Assembly: GCF_014526325.1 (NCBI RefSeq) | Contig: NZ_JACNMJ010000001.1 | Coordinates: 62,001 to 126,000 of the forward strand | DNA from: Psychroserpens algicola | Lineage (GTDB): Bacteria > Bacteroidota > Bacteroidia > Flavobacteriales > Flavobacteriaceae | DNA: 64,000 bases | Reading direction: 5' to 3' | In this document: piece after piece, positions 18,706 through 26,215 of the stretch | Layout: the number at the start of each line of letters is the position of its first letter | Position numbering within the stretch: position 1 is the first letter of the stretch | The notes under the pieces: generated by a model | What the model was told of the DNA's origin: nothing | What the model saw: the letters and a program-made list of their open reading frames with translations, nothing else | Databases searched by the model: none | Made by a program: the position numbers and the translations under genes

Positions 18706-18722
18706 GCCTCTTAATTAGAGGC
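18706..18722 (+). repeat. Hairpin at the 5' end of the T9SS paralogue 3 message
   Basis: GCCTCT (18706-18711) and AGAGGC (18717-18722) form a 6-bp stem with a 5-base loop, starting about where transcription from 18695-18702 would begin and 20 bases before the ATG. It may stabilise the 5' end of the transcript. Confidence 0.4.
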
Positions 18723-18741
18723 TAAAGTTTAAAATAAAAAA

Positions 18742-21075
18742 ATGATGAAAAATTACGCATCCCTTAAAGTTAATTATCTTTTATTTATAACGTTTTTGGT
18801 TTCTTTATTGACCTTTGGACAAAACACACCAAAGACTGTTAGCATGAGTTCTACCGAAAATAACAGTACTGCTTTTTCTGCCGAAGGAACCATTGCAACA
18901 TCTATAACAACATTCTACACACATTGGGATACTAATTATTTATACATAGGCTGGTCTGAAGGACAAACAAATTACTCTTCAGATTTATATTATGTAGCCA
19001 TTGATACCAATCCTAACACAGCATCAGGAACTAGCAATGCTATAGAAGGAGTCGGTTTTGCTACAGGAAACAGCTTACCTGATTATTATGCTGTATTTGA
19101 AAACAATTCATCTTTTTATGGCATACCTGCAAGTAATGGTAATGCAATTGAACTCTATGACGGGACTTCTGGCACATGGAATTTTGTAAGCAGAATTGAT
19201 GGAAATGACAATATCGAATCGAAAATAGATTTTCAAAATTCACCAAATGGCGAAGTACGTATCAGAATAGCTTGGTCTACTATTGGATTTACTCCTGGAA
19301 ACAACAAACCTTTAGGGATTACTTACTGGACCAACAATAGTAATGGAAATTTTATGTGGTCGAGATTTCCAAACTCAAATCCTGCAACGGGATCAACTTC
19401 AAAAACTTTAACTCACCAAATCATCTTTAACTCAACTGGATCTGGTGTGAACCCATCAGCATCTTACTATGAAAATTCATTTTCAGAAAACACCAAATAT
19501 GCATCTAATAATGATGGAAATTGGAATGATATAAACAACTGGATTTATAATGGAATTCCAACAGATGGTGGAGACATCACTGTAAATAATGACTTAACTT
19601 TAGATATCGACGCCTCACTTGATTCAGCTACAATTAACGCTGGTTCTAGTATTACGATTAATTTGGGTACAACATTAGCAACAACTGATGGTTTAACCTT
19701 AGAATCTACATCAAATAGTTATTCTAGCTTACTTCCTAACGGTACAATCTCTGGTCCTGTCACCTATAATCGCTATGTAAACAGTAATGCTGAAACTGGA
19801 GGAAACGACTTAATTAGTGCTCCTGTTACAGGACAAGCTTTTGATCTGTTTATTGACAATAATCCAAATATTTTAGCAGAACCAGACCCTGGAATTCGTG
19901 TCCTATTTGGAGGGTTTAACATCAATGATAATGCTTACGAATTATGGGATGAAACAGACACAACTCCATTAGCCCCTGGAGCTGGTTATAGAAGCGGTAT
20001 TGACCCTGCTGCCTCTAGTAATATTGTACAATTTCAAGGTACAGTTAACACGTCTACAATCACGACATCTATTAGTGAAGGTACAGGTAGTAAATGGAAT
20101 TTAATTGGTAACCCTTACCCATCATACCTCAGCGCTCAAGGTTTTTTAGCTCAAAATTCAAGTTTACTAGACCCTGCAGCTACAGCTATTTACGGTTATA
20201 ATGATGATACCGATGCTTTTGCTGGTGGAAAATATACAATCATCAACAATTTTAGTACTTATAACTTAACTCCTGGACAAGGTTTCTTTGTAGCCTCTAA
20301 TGCTACTGGAGGTACAGCTGAATTTCAACTTTCTATGCGTTCAATTTCTGGAGGTGATGACTTTATACAAGGAAGGGAAACTAATGTTGTTACGAACTTA
20401 AAATTAATGCTTAGCAATACCAGTGATAGTTTTTTAACAGATATTTATTTCTCTGAATTCTCAACGTTAGGCTTAGACCCTGGCTATGACGCCTCACTTT
20501 TTGGTGGAGTTGCTCCTGCGTTTTCTATTTATTCTCATTTGGTTGAAGAAAACTCTGGGGTTCCTTATGGTATACAAGCGGTTGGTGAAACCGATTATAA
20601 TGATGTCACTATACCATTAGGTGTCAATGCTAATCAAGGAGAGCAAATCACATTTACAATAGACTCGTCAACAATACCAAGTTCTGTTGATGTATATCTT
20701 GATGATACTGTTGCAAGTACATCCACCTTATTAAATTCGATGGACTATATTTTAACTCCAAGCACAAATCTCTCTGGTACTGGGCGTTTCTTTTTAAGGT
20801 TTACTGATTCATCATTATCAACTCAAGAAAACGATTTTGAAAACATTCTAATTTATACATCCAGACCAACTAAAACTATAAATGTTCAAGGTGTGTTTAC
20901 TCAAGCCACAACACTTCAACTTTATGATATACAAGGTCGATTGGTAAAAACAAGTAAAATAGATAATACATTAACTGAAAACCGAATTGATATTTCTAAC
21001 GTAAATACAGGTGTATATATAGTAAAACTTGAAAACAGTAATAGAATAGTTACTCAAAAATTAATTATTCAATAG
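18742..21075 (+). CDS. T9SS-secreted surface protein (type A sorting domain), paralogue 3
   Basis: 777 aa with a signal peptide at about residues 1-27 (ending VSLLTFGQ). Residues about 30-235 form a beta-rich domain that resembles DOMON/CBM9-type sandwiches (THWDTNYLYIGWSEG, YYVAIDTNPNT, LGITYWTNNS). A short W-rich strand repeat (NWNDINNWIYNGIPTDGGDI) follows, and from about residue 325 the C-terminal module shared with the two upstream proteins. The final 80 residues are the T9SS sorting domain (LYDIQGRLVKTS, NTGVYIVKLEN, QKLIIQ). Carbohydrate binding is a guess from the N-terminal fold. It is the smallest of the three tandem paralogues and the only one preceded by the long palindrome. Confidence 0.85.
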   Translation: MMKNYASLKVNYLLFITFLVSLLTFGQNTPKTVSMSSTENNSTAFSAEGTIATSITTFYTHWDTNYLYIGWSEGQTNYSSDLYYVAIDTNPNTASGTSNAIEGVGFATGNSLPDYYAVFENNSSFYGIPASNGNAIELYDGTSGTWNFVSRIDGNDNIESKIDFQNSPNGEVRIRIAWSTIGFTPGNNKPLGITYWTNNSNGNFMWSRFPNSNPATGSTSKTLTHQIIFNSTGSGVNPSASYYENSFSENTKYASNNDGNWNDINNWIYNGIPTDGGDITVNNDLTLDIDASLDSATINAGSSITINLGTTLATTDGLTLESTSNSYSSLLPNGTISGPVTYNRYVNSNAETGGNDLISAPVTGQAFDLFIDNNPNILAEPDPGIRVLFGGFNINDNAYELWDETDTTPLAPGAGYRSGIDPAASSNIVQFQGTVNTSTITTSISEGTGSKWNLIGNPYPSYLSAQGFLAQNSSLLDPAATAIYGYNDDTDAFAGGKYTIINNFSTYNLTPGQGFFVASNATGGTAEFQLSMRSISGGDDFIQGRETNVVTNLKLMLSNTSDSFLTDIYFSEFSTLGLDPGYDASLFGGVAPAFSIYSHLVEENSGVPYGIQAVGETDYNDVTIPLGVNANQGEQITFTIDSSTIPSSVDVYLDDTVASTSTLLNSMDYILTPSTNLSGTGRFFLRFTDSSLSTQENDFENILIYTSRPTKTINVQGVFTQATTLQLYDIQGRLVKTSKIDNTLTENRIDISNVNTGVYIVKLENSNRIVTQKLIIQ

Positions 21076-21123
21076 TTTTACATCAAATTAAAGTTAATTA
21101 GTGATTTAATAATATAATTTTAT

Positions 21124-21131
21124 TATTTTTG
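21124..21131 (+). promoter_or_regulatory. Promoter of the peptide-kinase-nucleotidyltransferase cassette (TATTTTTG)
   Basis: An exact TAnnTTTG box 19 bases before the ATG of the 53-aa peptide gene. Transcription would start near 21138, giving a leader of about 13 bases. Only an all-AT, weak hairpin separates it from paralogue 3, so some read-through is possible. Confidence 0.6.
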
Positions 21132-21150
21132 ACCCCAATTATATTACGTA

Positions 21151-21312
21151 ATGAACAGAAATAGTCCTCAAAATAAGATTACTCGTAAGGAAGCCATGAA
21201 AAAAATGGGCAGGTACGCTGCACTCACTGCAATGGGTACTTTTCTTATACTTAACCCAAAAAAGGCTCATGCATCTTCTCCACCTGATCCAGGAGGAAAC
21301 CCTTTTGATTAA
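21151..21312 (+). CDS. 53-aa exported peptide, candidate substrate/precursor of the adjacent kinase
   Basis: ATG to TAA encodes 53 residues. The first 20 are polar and basic and include TRKEAMK, which resembles a Tat-type S/T-R-R-x-F-L-K motif with one R replaced by K. A hydrophobic stretch (about residues 22-34, YAALTAMGTFLIL) and an AHA cleavage-like site follow at 39-41. The remaining 12 residues, SSPPDPGGNPFD, would be the mature peptide. It sits 15 bases upstream of the kinase gene and 19 bases downstream of a promoter box, so it begins the cassette. I know of no named family for it. A RiPP-like precursor or a small exported peptide are both possible; the coding call rests on promoter, start, stop and signal-like structure. 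Confidence 0.72.
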   Translation: MNRNSPQNKITRKEAMKKMGRYAALTAMGTFLILNPKKAHASSPPDPGGNPFD

Positions 21313-21327
21313 TTATTAAATTTTACT

Positions 21328-22464
21328 TTGAAAACGGATTTAGCTCCGAAGTACATTAAATCTATTGGAAATGAAACTTCTATTCTATGGTTTCAACATT
21401 CTAACAGATATGTTGTGGTGTCTGAAAGTTTGCTTACACTAATACACTTGTTTTTTAGTGCAGAGGATTCCTTATCTTATATTAAAACATTACAAGATTC
21501 ACTTCATTTGGATGTCACAGAAAGTAAAGCTATCTATGATGACATTTCTAGCTTTATAAAAGAAGCCAACCAATTCAGCACACCTGATGAAGATCTTAAT
21601 CTGCGTTTAGACATTCCTTTACCAAGTTATACAAAGACTTATATTTTTGGAGACAAAACAATCACTATTAATTTTGAATCAGACATTTTAAAAGATTTAA
21701 TTCATCCTCAAATTGCGCATCATGCTGTTGCCAACCAAAATGAAGGTGATACTGTTTTTGATATTTTTAAAACTGATGATGATCTACATTTATACAAAGA
21801 CAAAAATTTAGTTGGATCTTACAAAACTTCAATGTTTCATTTGCTTCAGGGTCGATTTGCTTTAGAACTAACTAACGAGATTCATCACAAATCGATAGAC
21901 AACTGGATTGCCACATTTCACGCTTCAACAATTACCAACGGAAATGAAGCAATTATGATTATAGGAGACTCTGGAAATGGTAAAAGTACCCTTTCAGCTA
22001 TATTAATGGCTAATGCTTTTGACCTACTTGCAGATGACTTCACTCCGCTTCATCAAGACACAAATCTATACCGATATCCAGCAGCTGTTTCAATTAAAAA
22101 AGGTGCCTTTGAAACTTTGAGTCCGATTATAAAACACTTTGATTCTTTTGAAGTCATAACCAATGGTCCCAAAAAGGTTAATCTTAAATATGTTCCGCCA
22201 ATTTCAGATTTCAATCAAAGCAAGCCTTTTGTAAAATGCAACAAAGTGGTGTTTGTAAAATATGATTCTGAAAGCCCTTCTTCATTACAAGAAACATCTT
22301 TGGATAATATTCTAAACACTTTAATTCCTGAATCATGGGTTTCACCGGAGGAAACTCATGCTCTACAATTTATAAACTGGTTAAAAACGTTACAATGTTA
22401 CGAGCTTAATTACTCTGATAACGATTTTGCAATCTCTAAATTTAAAGCACTTTTTAATGAGTAA
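21328..22464 (+). CDS. PqqD/RRE-like domain fused to an HPr-kinase-like kinase
   Basis: 378 aa from a TTG start at 21328, 15 bases after the peptide gene; no in-frame ATG lies nearby. Residues about 14-82 have the strand-strand-helix pattern of PqqD-type peptide-recognition domains (SILWFQHSNRYVVVSESLL, then helices). The C-terminal half is an HprK-type kinase: a His in ATFHAS (198) at the position of the catalytic His, Walker A GDSGNGKST (213-221) and a Walker B-like LLADDF (234-239). HprK-related kinases with PqqD-like partners occur in peptide-modification clusters, including lasso peptide kinases. True HPr kinase is unlikely because the protein lacks the usual HprK N-domain. The RRE call comes from pattern and predicted secondary structure by eye, so it is less certain than the kinase call. 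Confidence 0.72.
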   Translation: MKTDLAPKYIKSIGNETSILWFQHSNRYVVVSESLLTLIHLFFSAEDSLSYIKTLQDSLHLDVTESKAIYDDISSFIKEANQFSTPDEDLNLRLDIPLPSYTKTYIFGDKTITINFESDILKDLIHPQIAHHAVANQNEGDTVFDIFKTDDDLHLYKDKNLVGSYKTSMFHLLQGRFALELTNEIHHKSIDNWIATFHASTITNGNEAIMIIGDSGNGKSTLSAILMANAFDLLADDFTPLHQDTNLYRYPAAVSIKKGAFETLSPIIKHFDSFEVITNGPKKVNLKYVPPISDFNQSKPFVKCNKVVFVKYDSESPSSLQETSLDNILNTLIPESWVSPEETHALQFINWLKTLQCYELNYSDNDFAISKFKALFNE

Positions 22465-22487
22465 ACTTTTGTTTGTTTACTTTTGAA

Positions 22488-23555
22488 ATGTCAAACACCT
22501 TTAGATTGTCTTCAACTAAAACCACATATAAAGATACACTGTCATTAATTGCCGAAATTTTAAGTTTCAGCAACTCAACCACCCAGTTAAGACATAAACT
22601 TGAATCAGAGCCAATCAATTGGGACAAGTTTGTAGAACTCTCCAGTGGCCAATTGGTTTTAACAACTTGCTATTGCAGGCTAAAAGAAAAGCAGTTGTTA
22701 GATCTTATTCCTAATGATTTAGTGTTATATTTAGAAGAACTAACATCAATTAATAGAAACAGGAACTTAACATTAATAAATGAAATTAAAGCTATCACGC
22801 AAGCTTTCGATGTACATAATATAAATTATGTATTACTAAAAGGCGCTGCCATATTAATAGGCCATCAATTAAAGGACTTGGGAGAACGTATGGTTGGAGA
22901 TGTTGACATATTGGTCACTCCCGATCATATTTCAGAAGCATACCAATTGATAAAAGACTTAGGATACAATCAAAGTAAAGGCTTTAATTATGATGTGACA
23001 AATTTCAGACACTTACCCAGACAATTTACAGATGATAAAATGGCTGTTATTGAACTCCATAGTTCGATACTCGATTTAAAATTTAAGCATCTTATTGATG
23101 AAGACTTAATTTTCAATACTAAAATTAAACATCAGGATGGTATAATCCCGAGTGCTTATGCTATGAATATTATTAATATTATGGGGCTTCAGATCAATTC
23201 GAAGGGCTATCAATATAAACATTGGTTTTTACGAAACTTGTATGACAGCTTGGTGTTGAAATTAGATCAGCAAACCGATTTGCTAAATGATTACAAAAAC
23301 AATAAATATTTCATCGACTACTTATCTAAATATCATGCTGTTTTTAAATGTTTGCCTTTAACTGTTTCCAATAGAAAGTTAAATAGACATATACGCTATT
23401 ATGATTTCAAGTTTAGGCAGTTTTGGTTGCACCAAATAATCTATAAAACAAGTTATATTTTTTATAGTATTTATGACAGAATCACCTTGTTTTTAAACAA
23501 CTCCAGTTATAGATCTCACGTATTGAAACGTTATATTTCAACATCAAAGGTGTAA
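22488..23555 (+). CDS. Uncharacterised nucleotidyltransferase family protein (PF14907 type)
   Basis: 355 aa from the ATG at 22488; a TTG at 22473 is in frame but would sit 9 bases after the kinase stop. The central segment NINYVLLKGAAILIGH ... GERMVGDVDILVTPD ... AYQLIKDLGY is the hallmark of the PF14907 nucleotidyltransferase group, with the DxD metal pair in GDVDILV. These proteins recur beside HprK-related kinases and PqqD-like proteins in several phyla, and in lasso peptide loci, but no biochemical role is settled. By context it probably acts with the kinase on the 53-aa peptide. The C-terminal 100 residues are basic and aromatic-rich and match nothing I recognise. Confidence 0.75.
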   Translation: MSNTFRLSSTKTTYKDTLSLIAEILSFSNSTTQLRHKLESEPINWDKFVELSSGQLVLTTCYCRLKEKQLLDLIPNDLVLYLEELTSINRNRNLTLINEIKAITQAFDVHNINYVLLKGAAILIGHQLKDLGERMVGDVDILVTPDHISEAYQLIKDLGYNQSKGFNYDVTNFRHLPRQFTDDKMAVIELHSSILDLKFKHLIDEDLIFNTKIKHQDGIIPSAYAMNIINIMGLQINSKGYQYKHWFLRNLYDSLVLKLDQQTDLLNDYKNNKYFIDYLSKYHAVFKCLPLTVSNRKLNRHIRYYDFKFRQFWLHQIIYKTSYIFYSIYDRITLFLNNSSYRSHVLKRYISTSKV

Positions 23556-23689
23556 ATTTATAACAACTCTGAAGGTAAGATTATCCATATTTTAAGTCAT
23601 ACTGCTTTATGCTTTGTATAAATTACGTGATATTTAGTAAATGAGCTAATTAATTATTAAAAAACGAACGCTCTTTATTTAAAAAATTA

Positions 23690-23697
23690 TAACTTTG
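23690..23697 (+). promoter_or_regulatory. Promoter box (TAACTTTG) of the small beta-barrel gene
   Basis: An exact TAnnTTTG match 64 bases upstream of the ATG at 23761, in a very AT-rich spacer with no other feature. Confidence 0.6.
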
Positions 23698-23760
23698 GCT
23701 TTTTATTTTGAGACTCGAGTTTTAAATAACTGTTTTTAAAATATTTTAATTTTTTTAAAT

Positions 23761-24345
23761 ATGAAAAAGATAATTTTGCTGGTATTTTGTTTTGTAGCTA
23801 TTGGTTTAGACTGCAATTCACAATCTTTAACAAAAAGTCAAATTAGAGGTGAAGACACTTGGGTTGTGAGTGTAGGTGTTAATGCCATAGGTAGTTTAGG
23901 AACCAGAAACCCTGTAAAAGACTTAGGTGACTTCCAGTTTAAACGCCCTCTTGCTATTGCTGTTCAACACAGATGGTCTAGAATTTTTTCTATTGAGCAA
24001 GATTTCACTATGAATCGCTTTACTGAGAATACTATTATAGATGGTAATCCAGTTCCTGAAGACTATAACTATTACTCAACTAACACGTATCTTAAATATT
24101 ATATTTCTGATGATTTATTCCGAACAGCGACCTGGTTTGATTTATTTATTGGTGGTGGTTTAGGTGTGTTCTCAATAGATGAGTTTAACACCTCTGCAAA
24201 TGCTGTTATTGGTGGTACGTTTTGGATTAACGATAAAATTGGTATCCGTTTACAAGGTGTTGGTAAGTTTGCTTTTAATCACAAAGACAATTTATTTGAC
24301 AATAATCACTTACAATATATGTTACAAGCAGTATTTAGATTATAA
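23761..24345 (+). CDS. Small outer-membrane beta-barrel protein
   Basis: 194 aa with an N-terminal signal peptide (MKKIILLVFCFVAIGLDCNSQ). The rest is a series of amphipathic strands (WVVSVGVNAIGS, LAIAVQHRW, FSIEQDFTMN, YYSTNTYLKYYI, WFDLFIGGGLGVFSI, NAVIGGTFWI, IGIRLQGVGKFAF) ending in an aromatic-containing terminal strand (LQYMLQAVFRL), typical of an eight-stranded OmpA/OmpW-like barrel. No OmpA peptidoglycan-binding domain is attached. Its stop codon abuts that of the convergent metallopeptidase gene. Specific function unknown. Confidence 0.7.
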   Translation: MKKIILLVFCFVAIGLDCNSQSLTKSQIRGEDTWVVSVGVNAIGSLGTRNPVKDLGDFQFKRPLAIAVQHRWSRIFSIEQDFTMNRFTENTIIDGNPVPEDYNYYSTNTYLKYYISDDLFRTATWFDLFIGGGLGVFSIDEFNTSANAVIGGTFWINDKIGIRLQGVGKFAFNHKDNLFDNNHLQYMLQAVFRL

Positions 24346-25203
24346 CTAGTATTGCGCATAATTAAAGTTTAACATTTCCCTAGTTTTATTATATATTCTA
24401 GGGAATTGTTGTTTAAAATCATCAGGACTTTCTATAAATGTTTCAATGATAACGGCTATAAATTCAAAATGATTTGTAAACGCGTAAGGCCTGAAATACT
24501 TTGAAGCAATTAACTTTTGACGCAATAATGCTTCCGCAGACAATAAATCAGTAAGTTCGCTAAACGCTCTTTTAAATATCAGTGAGCTCACATCGTTATT
24601 TTTAAGACTATTAATATGAATGGCGTGAGTGAATTCATGAATCCCCAAGTTTATATTATCATCTTCGATATCATAACCTTCTAAAAAGTCTTCCCAAGAT
24701 AACACCAAAGCTTTAAGTTTTGGATTCAATTCGCCTTTGTGATGCGTTTCGTTTGAAGTCGAATAGTACTTTCCTGGATAGATAATAATTTTATCTATTA
24801 ACTCTATTTTATAATTTCTAAACCCAAAAGTTAGCATAATAGCAGTAGCAGATATTAAAACTTCCATTTCTGTCGTCACTTGCAAATTCTCCCTCCCTAA
24901 AAACTGTTTGTCTTTTAGGAATGTAGCTAATCTATGCTCAAATTGAATTTTTTGCTTTCTATTTAATCTGTTATAAAAACTGAATTTTCGCTGTAATATA
25001 TATCGCTCTTTAGCTTTTAGCTGCCTTTTAAACATGTATAAATGCACAAAAAACGGGCGCTTATATTTTATAGCATACTGCTGTTCAAAAAACATATAAA
25101 ACCTTGAAAACACTACGCCTGCCATACCAGCAAAAAACACAGCTAATCCTAAAATTCGAAATGTAGGTGAAATCTCTTGATCTTGAAATAAGGCTATAAT
25201 CAT
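24346..25203 (-). CDS. MtfA-like zinc metallopeptidase (M90 family)
   Basis: 285 aa with one N-terminal membrane segment (about residues 14-37) and a cytoplasmic-type body. The zinc-binding helix HEFTH lies at residues 189-193 (LGIHEFTHAIH), preceded by VLSWEDFLEGY and IIIYPGKY, all typical of the glucose-regulated metallopeptidase family (MtfA, which binds the regulator Mlc in E. coli). The C-terminus (FRPYAFTNHFEFIAVIIETFIESP) also matches the family. The N-terminal anchor is common in Bacteroidota members but absent in E. coli MtfA. The substrate is unknown; no Mlc gene is visible nearby. Confidence 0.8.
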   Translation of the reverse strand: MIIALFQDQEISPTFRILGLAVFFAGMAGVVFSRFYMFFEQQYAIKYKRPFFVHLYMFKRQLKAKERYILQRKFSFYNRLNRKQKIQFEHRLATFLKDKQFLGRENLQVTTEMEVLISATAIMLTFGFRNYKIELIDKIIIYPGKYYSTSNETHHKGELNPKLKALVLSWEDFLEGYDIEDDNINLGIHEFTHAIHINSLKNNDVSSLIFKRAFSELTDLLSAEALLRQKLIASKYFRPYAFTNHFEFIAVIIETFIESPDDFKQQFPRIYNKTREMLNFNYAQY

Positions 25204-25307
25204 TATTTAAATATACTGAATATTTGTTGGCTTGAAAAGAACAAGACTTCCTCAGGTTTCAACTTAAGCAAGCCTGATTTTAGAGGATTGAATCGCCTTG
25301 CTCACCT

Positions 25308-25359
25308 TTCCTCAAAGCTTCGCTTTGAAAATAAAAAACCTAAGCTTATAAATTCAAGC
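25308..25359. repeat. 52-bp direct repeat, copy A
   Basis: This segment is repeated 106 bases downstream (25414-25465) with a single mismatch (CTTCG versus CTCCG in the loop of a CAAAGC/GCTTTG hairpin). It includes one arm (AAAAAACCTAAG) of the terminator hairpin present at copy B. Weaker similarity extends about 23 bases upstream of both copies, starting at a shared GGATTGA. Confidence 0.85.
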
Positions 25360-25413
25360 TGTTTGTATTCTGAAATACAAATATTATGGCGGATTGACTC
25401 ACTTTGTTCGTCA

Positions 25414-25465
25414 TTCCTCAAAGCTCCGCTTTGAAAATAAAAAACCTAAGCTTATAAATTCAAGC
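25414..25465. repeat. 52-bp direct repeat, copy B
   Basis: The second copy of the repeat at 25308-25359, lying just downstream (in the direction of transcription) of tRNA-Arg. Its right part forms the far arm of the tRNA terminator. Tandem duplication of the tRNA 3' flank explains the arrangement; no integrase or phage gene is near. Confidence 0.85.
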
Positions 25466-25492
25466 AAGCTTGATTTAACACTTAGGTTTTTT
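25439..25492 (-). terminator. Terminator of tRNA-Arg (bidirectional hairpin)
   Basis: A 12-bp stem, AAAAAACCTAAG (25439-25450) with CTTAGGTTTTTT (25481-25492). The loop contains a second small hairpin (TCAAGC/GCTTGA). T-runs occur on both strands; on the minus strand it lies immediately after the tRNA. Confidence 0.75.
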
Positions 25493-25501
25493 ATTTATTC
25501 G

Positions 25502-25575
25502 TGACCTCGAGAGGATTCGAACCTCCAACCCTCAGAGCCGAAATCTGATATTCTATCCAGTTGAACTACGAGGCC
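25502..25575 (-). tRNA. tRNA-Arg (anticodon UCG)
   Basis: The minus strand folds into a complete cloverleaf: acceptor GGCCTCG/CGAGGTC with discriminator A, D-arm GTTC/GAAT, anticodon stem TCAGA/TCTGA around the loop TTTCGGC (anticodon UCG, reading CGA/CGN arginine codons), a 5-base variable loop, and T-arm GGAGG-TTCGAAT-CCTCT. The 3' CCA is not encoded, which is normal for many Bacteroidota tRNA genes. Confidence 0.95.
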
Positions 25576-25618
25576 AAAACTTCCTGCAAAAAAGCAGGAT
25601 GCTATTTTTTTAGTATGA

Positions 25619-26065
25619 TTACGACAATTTAGCTTTGACTATAGCTGAAATGGTCTTACCATCGGCTTGTCCTGCAAGTTCTTTGCTTACAATTCCCATG
25701 ACTTTCCCCATATCTTTCATTCCTTCAGCTCCAACCTGATCGATAGTCATTACTACCACTTTCTCAATCTCTTCTTCACTTAAAGCTTCTGGTAAAAATT
25801 GACTAATGACTTCTGCCTGGTCTATTTCTGGTAGCGCCAAATCCTTTCTGTCTTGTTCCAAATAAATCGCAGCACTATCTTTACGTTGCTTTACCAGTTT
25901 AGATAAAATTTTTATCTCTTGCTCTTCAGATAATGTTCCGCCTTCTCCTGATGTTTGTGCTAATAACAATTCAGATTTTATAGCTCTTAATGCTGCTAAA
26001 GCCGTTTGATCCTTCTCTTTCATTGCTGCTTTCATAGCAGTCATTACATCATTTTGTAAACTCAT
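25619..26065 (-). CDS. GatB/YqeY domain-containing protein
   Basis: 148 aa from the ATG at 26065 (MSLQNDVMTAMKAAMKEKD), the usual start of the YqeY family; the longer frame adds 22 residues that are not family-like. It contains the ALRAIKSELLLAQT, KQRKDSAAIYLEQ and C-terminal GKVMGIVSKELAGQADGKTISAIVK motifs of the family. The domain is related to the tRNA-binding tail of the amidotransferase subunit GatB, and a tRNA-linked role is presumed but unproven. It lies between tRNA-Arg and the terminator of ftsZ, in the same orientation. A TATCTTCG at the expected distance upstream is one base off the promoter consensus. Confidence 0.88.
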   Translation of the reverse strand: MSLQNDVMTAMKAAMKEKDQTALAALRAIKSELLLAQTSGEGGTLSEEQEIKILSKLVKQRKDSAAIYLEQDRKDLALPEIDQAEVISQFLPEALSEEEIEKVVVMTIDQVGAEGMKDMGKVMGIVSKELAGQADGKTISAIVKAKLS

Positions 26066-26142
26066 AATAAGTGTTTTTATTTGAATTACGAAGATATGAA
26101 AAAACTCAATCCTTTTTGCAGTAATATGCAATAGGAATAAAA

Positions 26143-26182
26143 CATAAAAAACCCGAAAAGTCTATGATAACTTTTCGGGTTT
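26143..26182 (-). terminator. Terminator of the dcw operon (after ftsZ)
   Basis: AAACCCGAAAAGT (26149-26161) pairs perfectly over 13 bp with ACTTTTCGGGTTT (26170-26182). On the minus strand the stem is followed by TTTTTTATGTTTT. It ends the mraZ-ftsZ transcript before yqeY. Confidence 0.9.
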
Positions 26183-26215
26183 GACAAAGTGTGAAACACT
26201 AAACTAAATTTGCTA

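Noticed and set aside
22478-22485. TACTTTTG promoter-like box before the nucleotidyltransferase gene
   Set aside because: It matches the consensus, but transcription would start after the ATG at 22488; with the kinase stop only 23 bases upstream, operon transcription is simpler.
25285-25575. Genomic island attachment site at tRNA-Arg
   Set aside because: The direct repeats do not include the tRNA 3' end and no integrase or foreign gene block is near; duplication of the flank is enough to explain them.
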